From Celeribacter indicus (lineage in GTDB: Bacteria; Pseudomonadota; Alphaproteobacteria; Rhodobacterales; Rhodobacteraceae): a stretch of 64,000 nucleotides of DNA. This document shows positions 1 through 11,982 of this stretch, in pieces; position 1 is the stretch's first letter; each line of letters begins with the position of its first letter. The notes below the pieces were generated by a model. That model ran no database searches, was not told the origin of the DNA, and worked only from the letters and a program-made list of their open reading frames with translations. The position numbers and the translations under genes are program-made. The DNA lies in the NCBI RefSeq assembly GCF_000819565.1, contig NZ_CP004393.1, forward strand, positions 3,720,001-3,784,000, in the 5' to 3' direction.

Positions 1-448
1 TCCGCTGGCCGATCCCGAGGTCTATCGCCCGCAATTCCTCTACGCCCGTGAAAAGGGGCTCAAGCTCCTCTGCGCCAATCCCGACATCGTCGTCGACCGC
101 GGCGAGGTGCGGGAATGGTGCGCCGGGGCGCTCGCGGCGCTCTACACCGACATGGGCGGCGAAAGCCTCTATTTCGGCAAGCCGCATCCGCCGATCTACG
201 ACCTCGCCCGCCGCCGGCTCGCAAGGGTCTCCCCGGTCGAGGACAGCCGCATCCTGTGCATCGGCGACGGGATCGGCACCGATATTCTCGGCGCGATCGG
301 GGAGGGCTTCGACACGCTCTTCATCACCGGCGGGCTCGCGGCAAAGGAATTCGGCACGGATCCCGCGACGCCCGACCGGGCACGGCTGCGCGAATGGCTG
401 GCGGAACAGAACCTCTCCCCCACGGCGGCGATCTCCTTCCTGCGGTGA
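1..448 (+). CDS. HAD-superfamily class IIA hydrolase, C-terminal part
   Basis: The gene enters from the left edge; its reading frame starts at base 2 and ends at TGA 446-448, leaving about 148 residues. What is visible is the C-terminal half of a haloacid dehalogenase-type phosphatase: FGKPHPPIYDLA supplies the conserved Lys-Pro of HAD motif III, and CIGDGIGTDILGA is motif IV with the Mg-binding aspartates. The pattern fits the TIGR01459-type family of alphaproteobacteria, whose substrate is not established. The catalytic nucleophile Asp must lie upstream of the window. It lies on the same strand as the MaoC gene and ribF, about 130 bases upstream of the former. The family call is good; substrate unknown. 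Confidence 0.85.
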   Translation, partial: PLADPEVYRPQFLYAREKGLKLLCANPDIVVDRGEVREWCAGALAALYTDMGGESLYFGKPHPPIYDLARRRLARVSPVEDSRILCIGDGIGTDILGAIGEGFDTLFITGGLAAKEFGTDPATPDRARLREWLAEQNLSPTAAISFLR

Positions 449-575
449 GAAGCGCATGGTGAAATAATTTAAATTCACCCGCAGCAATATATGGAAAATT
501 TTATTTCGCGAAAGATTGTTTCTTTCGCGTTCCTCCGCTATGCTGCACCGCGACAGAGGGAAGGATTCGGAGATC

Positions 576-1019
576 ATGTTGGATAACTTGCCCCGCGGAA
601 CCATCTGCATCGAGGATATCGAGATCGGGATGACGCGCCACCTGCGCAAGACGGTGACGGATCAGGATATCGAGCTGTTCGGCCAGGTCTCCACCGACCG
701 CAACCCGGTCCATTTCGACGATGCCTATGCCGAAGACACGATTTTCGAGGGCCGCATCGCCCATGGCATGCTGACCGCCGGGCTGATTTCCGCCGTGATC
801 GGGGAGCAGCTTCCGGGCCACGGCTCCATCTATCTCGGCCAGACGCTGAAGTTCCTCGGACCCGTCCGCCCCGGCGACACGGTGCTGGCGGAGGTGACCG
901 TGACCGACATCCAGCACGCGAAACGCCGTGTTGCACTTGATTGTCGCTGCACGGTGGGGGATACCGTGGTCCTGAAAGGCGAGGCCATGGTGCTGGCGCC
1001 GAGCCGGAAATTCGACTGA
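576..1019 (+). CDS. MaoC-like (R)-specific enoyl-CoA hydratase
   Basis: A 147-residue single hot-dog domain protein. The hydratase-2 motif is present: NPVHFDDAYA with the catalytic Asp and His, then RIAHGMLTAGL, then the PVRPGDTVLAEV strand. These proteins hydrate trans-2-enoyl-CoA to (R)-3-hydroxyacyl-CoA, linking beta-oxidation to polyhydroxyalkanoate or related pathways; the exact acyl substrate cannot be told. The ATG at 576 is chosen over an upstream start at 516 because a purine-rich Shine-Dalgarno (gggaagg, 557-563, then cggag) precedes it and because 147 residues is the usual length. It is followed after 31 bases by ribF. Confidence 0.85.
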   Translation: MLDNLPRGTICIEDIEIGMTRHLRKTVTDQDIELFGQVSTDRNPVHFDDAYAEDTIFEGRIAHGMLTAGLISAVIGEQLPGHGSIYLGQTLKFLGPVRPGDTVLAEVTVTDIQHAKRRVALDCRCTVGDTVVLKGEAMVLAPSRKFD

Positions 1020-1050
1020 CGACGCGGGGGGAGCCCTCGCGAGGAGCCCC

Positions 1051-1977
1051 ATGCAGATCCACACCTCCTGGACCGAGATCCCTGATACGGCCAAAGGCTG
1101 TTCCGCCGCCATCGGAAATTTCGACGGCATCCATCTCGGGCACCGCCGCGTCATAGATCTCGCCCGCGCGCACGGTCCGCTCGGCGTGGTGACCTTCGAA
1201 CCGCATCCGCGGGAATATTTCGCACCCGGCGCGCCGCCCTTCCGTCTCATGAATGCCGAATCCAGGGCGAACCGGCTGTCCAAGCTCGGCGTCGAACATC
1301 TGTTCCAGCTTCCGTTCGACCGGAACCTCGCCACGATGACGCCCGAAGCCTTTGCCCGCGACGTGATCCGCGACGGGCTCGGCCTGTCTCATATCGTGGC
1401 GGGCGAGGATTTCCACTTCGGCGCGAAACGCGCCGGATCGGCGCAGGATCTGGAACGTTTCGGCCGCGAGATGGGCTTTGGCGTGACGGTCGCGGACCTC
1501 CTCGAAACCGACCGGGGCATCTCCTCCTCCTCCGCGATCCGCAAGGCCCTTGCCGAGGGCAAGCCTCAGGTCGCCGCCGACCTGCTCGGCCACTGGCACC
1601 GGATCGAAGGCGCGGTGCAGCACGGCGACAAGCGCGGGCGCGACCTCGGATATCCGACCGCGAACATGTCCGTTGCGGGGCTCCACACGCCGAAATTCGG
1701 GGTCTACGCCGTGTTCGTTGACGTGCTCACCGGACCGCACAAGGGCCAGTACCAGGGGGCCGCCTCCCTCGGCGTGAAACCCACCTTCGGCGCGAACCTG
1801 CCCTGCCTCGAAAGCTATATCTTCGACTTCAGGGGCGATCTCTACGGCGAACATCTCTCGGTCGCCTTCGTCGATTACCTGCGCCCCGAACTGACCTTCA
1901 CCTCTCTCGACGGGCTGATCGCCCGGATGAAGGCGGATTGCGAGGACGCCCGCCGCATCCTCGGCGCAGTGGCATGA
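1051..1977 (+). CDS. ribF: Bifunctional riboflavin kinase / FAD synthetase
   Basis: A 308-residue cytosolic enzyme that makes FMN from riboflavin and then FAD from FMN, using ATP. The N-terminal nucleotidyltransferase domain shows GNFDGIHLGHR at residues 22-32 and the SSSAIRKAL motif near 160. The C-terminal kinase domain carries GRDLGYPTANM, with the PTAN motif at about residue 202, then GVKPTFG and a C-terminal helix. Length is normal (300-320). The ATG follows gaggag. Its TGA overlaps the start of ycgN (ATGA), so the two are probably translationally coupled. Confidence 0.96.
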   Translation: MQIHTSWTEIPDTAKGCSAAIGNFDGIHLGHRRVIDLARAHGPLGVVTFEPHPREYFAPGAPPFRLMNAESRANRLSKLGVEHLFQLPFDRNLATMTPEAFARDVIRDGLGLSHIVAGEDFHFGAKRAGSAQDLERFGREMGFGVTVADLLETDRGISSSSAIRKALAEGKPQVAADLLGHWHRIEGAVQHGDKRGRDLGYPTANMSVAGLHTPKFGVYAVFVDVLTGPHKGQYQGAASLGVKPTFGANLPCLESYIFDFRGDLYGEHLSVAFVDYLRPELTFTSLDGLIARMKADCEDARRILGAVA

Positions 1978-2423
1978 GCCGGCGCGAAAAATTCTGGGAG
2001 ACGGTGCCGCTTGCGAAGATGACGGAGGAGGAGTGGGAGGCGCTCTGCGACGGCTGCGGCAAATGCTGCCTCAACAAGATCGAGGATGCGGATACCGGCG
2101 AAGTCTTTCTCACCCGCGTGGCCTGTCGTCTTCTCGACGATCACTCCTGCCAGTGCGGGCAATATGCGATCCGCAAGCGGCTCGTGCCGGAGTGCATCCA
2201 GTTGACGCCGGAGAACATCGCCGACCACGCCTACTGGATGCCCACGACCTGCGCCTATCGCCTGTTGTGGCAGGGCCGCCCCCTGCCCGGCTGGCATCCG
2301 CTCCTGACGGGGGATCCGGAAAGCACCCATGCCGCGGGCGTCTCCGTGCGCGGGCGCACCGTGCCGGAATTCGAGGTGGACGAGGAGGATTGGGAGGATC
2401 ACATCATCGAGGAACCCGACTGA
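1974..2423 (+). CDS. ycgN: YcgN-family cysteine-cluster protein (UPF0260)
   Basis: A 149-residue protein of the YcgN family within the wider YkgJ-type cysteine-cluster group, thought to bind zinc or iron; the physiological role is unknown. Cysteines 25, 28, 31 and 32 form a CxxCxxCC cluster (CDGCGKCC), and further cysteines follow in VACR, SCQCG and PEC. Length matches the family (about 148). The start at 1974 overlaps the ribF stop by four bases, and an upstream in-frame start at 1938 would overlap ribF more with no benefit. Its own stop overlaps the next gene's ATG by one base, so ribF, ycgN and the lyase form an operon. Confidence 0.92.
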   Translation: MSRREKFWETVPLAKMTEEEWEALCDGCGKCCLNKIEDADTGEVFLTRVACRLLDDHSCQCGQYAIRKRLVPECIQLTPENIADHAYWMPTTCAYRLLWQGRPLPGWHPLLTGDPESTHAAGVSVRGRTVPEFEVDEEDWEDHIIEEPD

Positions 2424-3460
2424 TGCACTTCGCCTCCGACAACACCTCCGGCGTCCATCCGAAGATCATGGAGGCGCTCGTCCGCGCCAATGACGGCTAT
2501 GCGCCCGCCTATGCCGCCGACCGCTGGAGCGCGGAACTCACCGAACGGCTGCGCGACCTGTTCCAGGCGCCGGATGCGCTCGTCTGGCCGATGGCGTCGG
2601 GAACGGGCACCAACGCCGCGCTTCTCGGTGCGATGACGCCGCCCTGGGGCACGGTCTATTGCCATGAGACCGCGCATATCGAAAGGGACGAACGCAATTC
2701 CGTCCCGTTCTTCTCCGGCGGGGCACGGCTCCGGCCGCTGCCGGGGCGGGCGAGCCGCCTCGATCCCGAACGGCTGCGCACGGAGATCGCCGCGGACCGG
2801 GCGCGCGACGACATCCACGCCAGCCCGCCCGCCGCCGTCTCCCTGACCAATCTCACCGAATTCGGGGAGCTGTACCGTCCCGCGGAGATCGCCGCCCTTG
2901 CGGATGCCTCCGGCCTGCCGCTGCATCTCGACGGGGCACGTTTCGCCAATGCCATCGCCGCAAGCGGGGCCTCCCCCTGGGAGATGACGCGGGAACTCTC
3001 CGCCCTCTCGCTCGGCGCGACGAAGACGGGGGCGATGGCCGCCGAGGCCGCGGTGCTGTTCGATCCGGCGCCGGGGGAGGCGTTCGAAAGCCAGCGGATG
3101 CGCAGCGGCCACAACCTGTCGAAGGCGCGCTACGTCTCGGCGCAACTCCTGGCCTGGCTCGAGGACGATCTCTGGCTCGAACTCGCGACGCAGGCCAATG
3201 CCATGGGGGCGCGGCTTGCACAGGGACTGACGGAGATCGGCGCGACGCTCTCGCATGAGGCGGCGGGCAATCTCGTCTTCGCGCGGCTGCCCCGGTCGCT
3301 GCACCTGACGGCAAAGGCGCGCGGCGCGGTCTATCACCTTTGGGGCGCGGGCGATCTCCACACGGGCGATCCGACGGAGCCGCTGCTCGCGCGCTTCGTG
3401 GCGAGCTGGTCGACCACCGAGGCGGATGTGGATGCGCTGCTCGCCGCCTTCAGCGACTGA
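2423..3460 (+). CDS. Low-specificity L-threonine aldolase / beta-eliminating lyase (PLP enzyme)
   Basis: A 345-residue fold-type I PLP enzyme. The expected landmarks are visible: FASDNTSGVHPKIMEAL at the N-terminus, HLDGARFANA with the PLP-binding Asp, and SLGATKTGAM with the Schiff-base lysine K201. Members cleave L-threonine or L-allo-threonine to glycine and acetaldehyde; some close relatives are annotated only as beta-eliminating lyases, so the substrate is inferred. The ATG at 2423 shares one base with the ycgN TGA. An in-frame extension to 2033 exists but would lie wholly inside ycgN and is rejected. Confidence 0.9.
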   Translation: MHFASDNTSGVHPKIMEALVRANDGYAPAYAADRWSAELTERLRDLFQAPDALVWPMASGTGTNAALLGAMTPPWGTVYCHETAHIERDERNSVPFFSGGARLRPLPGRASRLDPERLRTEIAADRARDDIHASPPAAVSLTNLTEFGELYRPAEIAALADASGLPLHLDGARFANAIAASGASPWEMTRELSALSLGATKTGAMAAEAAVLFDPAPGEAFESQRMRSGHNLSKARYVSAQLLAWLEDDLWLELATQANAMGARLAQGLTEIGATLSHEAAGNLVFARLPRSLHLTAKARGAVYHLWGAGDLHTGDPTEPLLARFVASWSTTEADVDALLAAFSD

Positions 3461-3472
3461 CCTGCCCCCGCC

Positions 3473-4072
3473 TCACAGCGTGCCCAGATAGGCGTCGAGC
3501 ATCTCCAGCCGGTCCTGCCCCCAGAACCGTTCGTCCGTGCCGGTCACGATGTAGAAAGGCGCACCGAAGATCCCCGCGTTCAGCCCGTCCTCGAGGTTCC
3601 GGGCATAGATCTCCGCCCCGTTGAGCAGGCCGGTCATCGACAGCATCGGATCGAAGCCCGACGCCTCCAGCGCCGCGGTGATCACCGCATCCTCGGCAAT
3701 ATCGCGATCCTCTTCCCAGACCGCCTTGAGAAGCCGCTGCACCAGCCCGTCGAGATCGCCACCCCCCGCCTCCTGCGCCGCGATCACCGCATAGGAGGCC
3801 GGTGCGGCATTGGTCGGCCAGAAGGCGGGCTGGAACCGCATCGGCTTGCCCAGCCGGGCGGCCCAGCGTTTCAGCTCCTGCATGCGGTAGAGCTTGCGCG
3901 CCTCGGAGCGGTCCGACGGGCGCGGCGCACCGAGCCGGTCGAACATGGCGAGGATGTCGAAGGGCTTGTAGCGCACCGTGGCGCCGTGCCGGTCCGCGAT
4001 CTCCCGGAACCGGTCGCCCGCGAGATAAGTAAATGACGACAAAAGCGAGAAATAGTAGTCGATATGTCCCAC
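3473..4072 (-). CDS. 2-hydroxychromene-2-carboxylate isomerase family protein (DsbA/kappa-GST fold)
   Basis: A 199-residue thioredoxin-fold protein of the family that isomerises 2-hydroxychromene-2-carboxylate in naphthalene breakdown; most genomic members have no known substrate and probably act with glutathione. Features: IDYYFSLLSSFTYLAGDR at the N-terminus (serine of the active-site loop), a helical insertion, and GIFGAPFYIVTG with the cis-Pro loop, then RFWGQDRLEML. The start is a GTG at 4072 preceded on the minus strand by ggggagggg; a longer frame to 4321 would overlap prs. It converges with the threonine aldolase gene (13 bases apart) and diverges from prs. No aromatic-degradation genes are near, so the catabolic role is doubtful. 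Confidence 0.85.
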   Translation of the reverse strand: MGHIDYYFSLLSSFTYLAGDRFREIADRHGATVRYKPFDILAMFDRLGAPRPSDRSEARKLYRMQELKRWAARLGKPMRFQPAFWPTNAAPASYAVIAAQEAGGGDLDGLVQRLLKAVWEEDRDIAEDAVITAALEASGFDPMLSMTGLLNGAEIYARNLEDGLNAGIFGAPFYIVTGTDERFWGQDRLEMLDAYLGTL

Positions 4073-4187
4073 TCGGCCCCTCCCCTGCGGCTGGCGTGTT
4101 TGCAAGACCGTAGCGGGGTGGTAAGCGGTGTCAACGTTACGATTCCGTGACGATCTCCGCCGAACATCACCTCGGGAACCTGCTGCC

Positions 4188-5204
4188 ATGCCCCTGACCA
4201 ACGAGCCCAAGCTCATTGCCGGTAACGCCAACCGCACCCTCGCCAACGCCATCGCCCGCCGCCTGTCCATGCATCGCGGCATGTCGATCGACCTTTGCGA
4301 CGCCCGCGTCGAACGGTTCAACGACGGGGAGATCTTCGTCGAGGTCTACGAGAACGTGCGCGGGGAGGACATGTTCATCGTTCAGCCGACGTCGAACCCG
4401 GCCAACGACAATCTCATGGAACTGCTGATCATCACCGATGCGCTGCGCCGCTCCTCCGCGGGCCGGATCACCGCCGTCGTGCCCTATTTCGGCTATGCCC
4501 GCCAGGACCGCCGCACCAAGGCGCGCACGCCGATCACGGCCAAGCTCGTGGCCAACATGATGGTCGAGGCCGGCATCGAGCGGGTTCTGACGCTCGACCT
4601 GCATGCGACGCAGATCCAGGGCTTCTTCGACATTCCGGTGGACAACCTCTACGCCTCGCCGGTCTTCGCGCTCGACATCAAGCATCATTTCAAGGAGGGG
4701 ATGGACGACATCATGGTCGTCTCCCCCGATGTCGGCGGCGTGGCCCGTGCCCGCGAACTCGCCAAGCGGATCAACGCCCCGCTCTCCATCGTCGACAAGC
4801 GCCGCGAGAAGCCCGGCGAGGTGGCCGAGATGACCGTGATCGGCTCCGTCGAAGGCAAGAAATGCGTCATCGTGGACGACCTCGTGGACACGGCCGGAAC
4901 GCTGTGCAAGGCGGCCGACCTGCTGATGGACCACGGCGCGGCGGAGGTGCATGCCTATATTTCCCACGGCGTCCTCTCCGGCCCGGCGGTGGAGCGCGTC
5001 ACGAATTCGAAGCTCTCCTCCCTCGTCATCACCGACTCGATCGAGGCCTCCTCGGAGGTGCACCGTTGCCCGAACATCCGCATCGTGCCGACCGCGCCGC
5101 TGTTCGCGCAGGCGATCATCAACACCTGGAACGGCACCTCCGTGTCCTCGCTGTTCGAAGACAAGACGCTCGTGCCGCTCTACGAGGGCACCTATCACGC
5201 CTGA
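4188..5204 (+). CDS. prs: Ribose-phosphate pyrophosphokinase (PRPP synthetase)
   Basis: A 338-residue cytosolic enzyme that transfers pyrophosphate from ATP to ribose-5-phosphate, giving PRPP for nucleotide, histidine, tryptophan and NAD synthesis. Motifs: [29 protein letters not shown] (flexible ATP loop), [20 protein letters not shown], and the PRPP-binding loop [13 protein letters not shown]. The ATG at 4188 gives an N-terminus [15 protein letters not shown] that matches the family, somewhat longer than enteric Prs, as is usual in alphaproteobacteria. It is monocistronic, closed by a strong terminator at 5225-5256. Confidence 0.97.
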   Translation: MPLTNEPKLIAGNANRTLANAIARRLSMHRGMSIDLCDARVERFNDGEIFVEVYENVRGEDMFIVQPTSNPANDNLMELLIITDALRRSSAGRITAVVPYFGYARQDRRTKARTPITAKLVANMMVEAGIERVLTLDLHATQIQGFFDIPVDNLYASPVFALDIKHHFKEGMDDIMVVSPDVGGVARARELAKRINAPLSIVDKRREKPGEVAEMTVIGSVEGKKCVIVDDLVDTAGTLCKAADLLMDHGAAEVHAYISHGVLSGPAVERVTNSKLSSLVITDSIEASSEVHRCPNIRIVPTAPLFAQAIINTWNGTSVSSLFEDKTLVPLYEGTYHA

Positions 5205-5224
5205 ACCGTCGGGCAGACCGGAAA

Positions 5225-5256
5225 GGCGCGCGGAATCCGGTCCCCGCGCCTTTTTT
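5225..5256 (+). terminator. Rho-independent terminator after prs
   Basis: Stem GGCGCG (5225-5230) pairs with CGCGCC (5245-5250), closely followed by six T residues (5251-5256), 20 bases after the prs stop. Confidence 0.85.
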
Positions 5257-5358
5257 CATGCGCGCTCCGCGACCATGTCCTCGCCGGGCGGGACCGACCG
5301 ACATGCGGCCAGTGGACGGCACGCGCGCCCGAGTCTCACGGATCCCCCCGAACGCCGC

Positions 5359-5706
5359 CTATACGTCCCAGTCCTCCTCGTGCCGCACGGGTCCGAAGGC
5401 CGTCCAGTCGACCCGCGCGCGGGCGATCTTCGTATCGCCCCAGGTGCGGAAGACGATGACGAAACCGCTGTCCGTGACCTTGTCGGCCGAGATATCGACG
5501 CGGTGGTTGGTGGATTGGTCGATGTCCAGCATGGAAAGGCTGACCTGCACGACGGGAGGCCGGGCAAAGCCCGCCTCGAAACTCACGCCCCGGCGCAGCT
5601 CGCGCCGCCCCTTGCCGGTCCACATCTCGCCCCCGTCCTGGAAATCGGAAAAGAGCAGAAGGGACCCCTGCGCGATCGCGAGTTGATGATTGTTCAGTCT
5701 GAGCAT
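5359..5706 (-). CDS. H-type lectin domain protein
   Basis: A 115-residue protein consisting of one H-type lectin domain (family of Helix pomatia agglutinin and discoidin). Seen: a strand-rich body with FSDFQDGGEMWTGKG, VQVSLSMLDID and GFVIVFRTWGDTKIARARV near the C-terminus, all typical for the domain. Such domains bind N-acetylgalactosamine-type sugars in eukaryotes; the bacterial role is unknown. No signal peptide is evident. The start is taken at 5706 (MLRLNNHQLAIAQGS) rather than 5730, since the upstream ATG has no ribosome site. It lies just behind the ATP synthase operon on the same strand but beyond that operon's terminator. Confidence 0.78.
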   Translation of the reverse strand: MLRLNNHQLAIAQGSLLLFSDFQDGGEMWTGKGRRELRRGVSFEAGFARPPVVQVSLSMLDIDQSTNHRVDISADKVTDSGFVIVFRTWGDTKIARARVDWTAFGPVRHEEDWDV

Positions 5707-5862
5707 CGTGTCGATTGATCCCGTCCCCATGCGGCGATTGTCGCGAAGCCGCGCGAAAAGGAAAGAGCAAAAGGAACGGGAGCGGTGCTGTCTGCGCCGC
5801 CGGGCCCTGTCCGGCCCCTCGCCTCACCGCCGCAGCCGGTCGCCCACTCGGCTCCGGACATG

Positions 5863-5894
5863 AAAAAGGCCCCGGCACGGCTCATGCGGGGCCC
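5863..5894 (-). terminator. Rho-independent terminator of the atp operon
   Basis: On the minus strand, a 7-bp stem of GGCCCCG (5893-5887) with CGGGGCC (5874-5868) is followed by five T residues (5867-5863), about 25 bases after the atpC stop. Confidence 0.85.
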
Positions 5895-5918
5895 TTTCGC
5901 GATCATTGCCACACCGGC

Positions 5919-6329
5919 TCAGAGGTTGGTGTGGAACCCCAGATCCTCGGCGATATGCACGAGATCGGCGAGGAAGGAATGCGTGTCCGCCTTGTCTTCC
6001 ACGGTCGCCTTGTCGTGTTCCGCACGGGCCTGTGTGATCAGGTCCGTGACGATCTCCTGCGACATCTCCCCGCGCGGCAGAGCGACCTCGGCCAGCACGG
6101 AGATATGCGTCGGAGACAGCTCGGCAAACCCGCCCGTCACGATGAACTCCATCTCGCCCTCCGGCCCGGTCGCCACGAGGCGGCCGGGGCGCAGCGTGAG
6201 GATGGTGGGCTCATGGCCCGCCATCGCGGTCAGACGTCCTTCGGAACCCGGTATCTGGACCTGCTCCACTTCGAGAGACGCGAGTTTGCGCTCAGGAGAG
6301 ACGAGATCGAATTGGACTTTGTCAGCCAT
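5919..6329 (-). CDS. atpC: F1F0 ATP synthase subunit epsilon
   Basis: A 136-residue subunit of the F1 central stalk, which couples rotation to catalysis and can inhibit ATP hydrolysis. The N-terminal beta-sandwich is clear ([51 protein letters not shown]). The C-terminal helical part ([20 protein letters not shown] region onward) is retained but diverges from enteric epsilon, as is common in alphaproteobacteria. Last gene of atpHAGDC, 24 bases after atpD and directly before a terminator. Confidence 0.96.
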   Translation of the reverse strand: MADKVQFDLVSPERKLASLEVEQVQIPGSEGRLTAMAGHEPTILTLRPGRLVATGPEGEMEFIVTGGFAELSPTHISVLAEVALPRGEMSQEIVTDLITQARAEHDKATVEDKADTHSFLADLVHIAEDLGFHTNL

Positions 6330-6353
6330 CGAAGGCCTCCTTCCGGGTTGCGA

Positions 6354-7784
<1,431 letters not shown>

Positions 7785-7796
7785 TTACTCCGGGTC

Positions 7797-8672
7797 TTAG
7801 AGCGCCTCAGCGCCCGAGATGATTTCGATGAGCTCGTTGGTGATGACGGCCTGACGCGACCGGTTGTATTCGATCGTCAGCTTGTCGATCATGTCGCCTG
7901 CGTTGCGCGTCGCATTGTCCATGGCGGACATCCGCGCGCCCTGTTCGGAGGCCGCGTTTTCCAGGAGAGCCGCAAAGATCTGCGTGGCGACGCCACGCGG
8001 CAGGAGGTCGGCGAGAATGCCTTCCTCGGAGGGCTCGTAATCGTAGAGCGCACCGCCGCCTTCGCCCTCCCCGGCCTCGTAGGCCGCGGGGATGATCTGC
8101 TGGGCGGTCGGGACCTGCGTCACGACGTTCTGGAACTTCGCGTAGAAGATCGTGGCCACGTCGAACTCCCCCGCGTCGAAGCGGGCGAGAATGTCGCGGG
8201 CGATCTCCTGCGCGTTCGCGTAGCCGACCTTCTTGACCTCGGTGAGGTCCACATGCGCCACGAACAGGTCCGCATATTCCCGCTTCAGCTGTTCACGGCC
8301 CTTCTTGCCGACGGTGATGATCTTCACCGTCTTGCCGGCGGCCCTGAGCTCGGCGATGCGGGTCTTGGCGAGCTTCACGATATTCGTGTTGAAGCCGCCG
8401 CAGAGACCTTTCTCGGACGTCATGACGACGAGCAGGTGCACGTCGTCCCTGCCGGTCCCGGCCAGAAGCCGGGGCGCGGTATCGGAGCCACCGGCCGATG
8501 CCGACAGCGCCCCGAGCACAGCGTTGAAACGCTCCGCATAGGGCCGGGCGGCCTCGGCCGCATCCTGTGCCCGCCGCAGTTTCGCGGCGGCCACCATCTG
8601 CATGGCCTTCGTGATCTTCCGGGTCGACTTGACCGAGGAGATCCGGTTTTTGAGATCCTTGAGGCTGGGCAT
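7797..8672 (-). CDS. atpG: F1F0 ATP synthase subunit gamma
   Basis: The 291-residue rotor subunit of F1. The N-terminal helix ([20 protein letters not shown] then [16 protein letters not shown]) and C-terminal helix ([38 protein letters not shown]) form the coiled shaft; between them [16 protein letters not shown] is the family signature. Full length; 17 bases after atpA. Confidence 0.98.
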   Translation of the reverse strand: MPSLKDLKNRISSVKSTRKITKAMQMVAAAKLRRAQDAAEAARPYAERFNAVLGALSASAGGSDTAPRLLAGTGRDDVHLLVVMTSEKGLCGGFNTNIVKLAKTRIAELRAAGKTVKIITVGKKGREQLKREYADLFVAHVDLTEVKKVGYANAQEIARDILARFDAGEFDVATIFYAKFQNVVTQVPTAQQIIPAAYEAGEGEGGGALYDYEPSEEGILADLLPRGVATQIFAALLENAASEQGARMSAMDNATRNAGDMIDKLTIEYNRSRQAVITNELIEIISGAEAL

Positions 8673-8689
8673 TCAAGCGTCCTTCAGGA

Positions 8690-10227
<1,538 letters not shown>

Positions 10228-10228
<1 letters not shown>

Positions 10229-10788
10229 TATCCGACCTCTTTCATTGCATTCTGGAGGGAGTTGAGCTTCGAGGCGATCGAGGTGTCGATCATCTTCGAG
10301 CCCACCTTGACTATAAGACCGCCGATGAGGCTCTCATCGACGGTCGCATTCACGGTCACCTGCTTGCCGAAGGTCTCGGAAAGCGTGCCGGCGAGCTTGG
10401 TGGTCTGTGCCTGGGTCAGCGCCTTGGCGGACACGACCTCGGCCACGACTTCGCCGCGCTCCTCGGCGAGCATCGCCTGGAGCGCGTCGACGAGTTGCGG
10501 CAGGACGAAGAGGCGGCGGTTCCGCGCCATCAGCGCGAGCGTGTTCGTCACGACCCCGGAGAGGCCGGCCCTGGCGGCAATCGCGGTGATCGCCGTCTCG
10601 AGCTCGTCGCGCGAATAGATCGGGGACGTCACCAGCGCCCGCAGGTCGTCGCTTTCGGACAGGGCAGCCGCAAGCGTCGCCACGTCGGCTTCGAGCGCCT
10701 TGACGGAATTGCCTTCTTTGGCCAGTTCGAAAATGGCCGTTGCGTATCTTGCGGCGATGCCGCGGGAGATCGAAGCTGGTTCGGACAC
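10228..10788 (-). CDS. atpH: F1F0 ATP synthase subunit delta
   Basis: A 186-residue peripheral-stalk subunit (OSCP homologue) that ties F1 to the F0 stator. Seen: [16 protein letters not shown] at the N-terminal helical domain and the C-terminal signature ([18 protein letters not shown] then [14 protein letters not shown]). The start is a GTG at 10788 giving MSEPASIS; ggaagg lies six bases upstream, whereas a GTG at 10794 would touch that site. First gene of atpHAGDC. The F0 genes are not in the window, as expected for alphaproteobacteria, where they form a separate operon. Confidence 0.96.
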
Positions 10789-11170
10789 GTCCACCCTTCC
10801 GATGTCTTAGGGCCCGTCCCCTCTGCCCCTTGCCAATGGGATCTCACGCGGGAATGGGCAGCTTGATTGACCCGTGCAGGATGCGCGGGCGGCAAAATCA
10901 GCGTGGATGTATCAGAGCAGCCCCCATGCCGCAACCTTGTTGCGCCACTTTAGCGCCAACAGCGCGAAACTTGCCGCCGTTAATTTTCAGGGCATTAGGC
11001 AAATCGGCGTCCTACCCGGAAAAATTAGTTTTCCCACGCCGGATGTCACCTTCACGGATTCGTGCGATTCCCTCCTTTCCGGCCCGCGGCACCCCGGCTC
11101 CGGTCCCTCCGGAACCCGCCCTGGGATGGCCGCGGAACGGGGCTTCACCCAGGCGCCGGAGGCCCGCGCC
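10789..11170. promoter_or_regulatory. Intergenic region upstream of the atp operon
   Basis: About 380 bases without a convincing gene, and richer in AT than its surroundings between 10930 and 11040. It must hold the atpHAGDC promoter (minus strand), but I could not pick a clear -35/-10 pair. It contains a perfect 15-base palindrome with CGCAAC (10930-10935) and GTTGCG (10939-10944) around CTT, about 140 bases before atpH, which could be an operator. Open frames here look like chance. Confidence 0.5.
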
Positions 11171-11920
11171 TCACACCGGCTTCGCCTCCGGCACGGGGCG
11201 CAGGCCCTCGAGCACGCGGGAGGGACGGCGCACCGCCTCGGGGGAGCCGGAGCCGGTCTGCGCATAGACCTGCTTGGAGGCCTCGATCATGATCACGCCC
11301 CCGACCAGCGATCCCGACAGCCGCCGCGCGAACCGTTCCCAGACCGGCCCCCAGCGCAGCCAGAAGCGGCGATGCGACGGCGGCTGGAACAGCACGGCGG
11401 CGTGGCGTTCGGGGATGAACCCCGCCTGCCGGAGCTGCGCCTCGAGCTGGCCGAGCGAATAGGGGCGCCCGTGACCGAAAGGCGTGTTGTCCGAACGCGA
11501 CCAGAGCCCGCCGCGGTTCGGAACGACGAACAGCACACGCCCGCCCGGCCCGAGCACGCGCCAGCATTCCTCGAGCAGCGCGCCGGCATTGTCGGAGGTC
11601 TCGAGCCCGTGCATGACCACGAGCTTGTCGACAAAGCCGGTCTGGATCGGCCAGCGCGTCTCCGGACAGAGCACGGAGACGTTCGGCAGGCCGGCAGGCC
11701 AGTGCATCACCCCCTGCTGGTCGGGCATCAGCCCCACGACCCGGCGCGCATCGTTCAGGAAGGGACGCAGCAGCGGCACGGCAAAGCCGAAGCCCGCCAC
11801 CGTCTGCCGCTCGGCATCGGGCCAGAAATTCACCACCTGGTCGCGGATCGCGCGCTGCGCGGCCCGCCCCAGCCCGGTGCGGTAGTAGAAATTTCTCAGC
11901 TCAACGACGTCGAGATGCAT
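11171..11920 (-). CDS. Class I SAM-dependent methyltransferase
   Basis: A 249-residue protein with a Rossmann-like methyltransferase core that is somewhat degenerate at motif I ([11 protein letters not shown], where a GxGxG loop is usual). Later elements are clear: [20 protein letters not shown], then [20 protein letters not shown] (motif III region) and a C-terminal extension ending in a proline-rich tail. The substrate is unknown. It diverges from gloB with 62 bases between. Because motif I is weak, SAM binding is inferred from the overall family match rather than one strong motif. Confidence 0.8.
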   Translation of the reverse strand: MHLDVVELRNFYYRTGLGRAAQRAIRDQVVNFWPDAERQTVAGFGFAVPLLRPFLNDARRVVGLMPDQQGVMHWPAGLPNVSVLCPETRWPIQTGFVDKLVVMHGLETSDNAGALLEECWRVLGPGGRVLFVVPNRGGLWSRSDNTPFGHGRPYSLGQLEAQLRQAGFIPERHAAVLFQPPSHRRFWLRWGPVWERFARRLSGSLVGGVIMIEASKQVYAQTGSGSPEAVRRPSRVLEGLRPVPEAKPV

Positions 11921-11982
11921 TGCAATCCGCGCGCTTTCCCCAAAACTTGAAAGGACAATGACCCAAAGCCGGAGAAAACACC

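Noticed and set aside
2033..3460. A longer threonine aldolase-like protein starting at 2033
   Set aside because: The extension lies in another frame of ycgN and is Arg-rich; the family start at 2423 overlaps the ycgN stop as expected.
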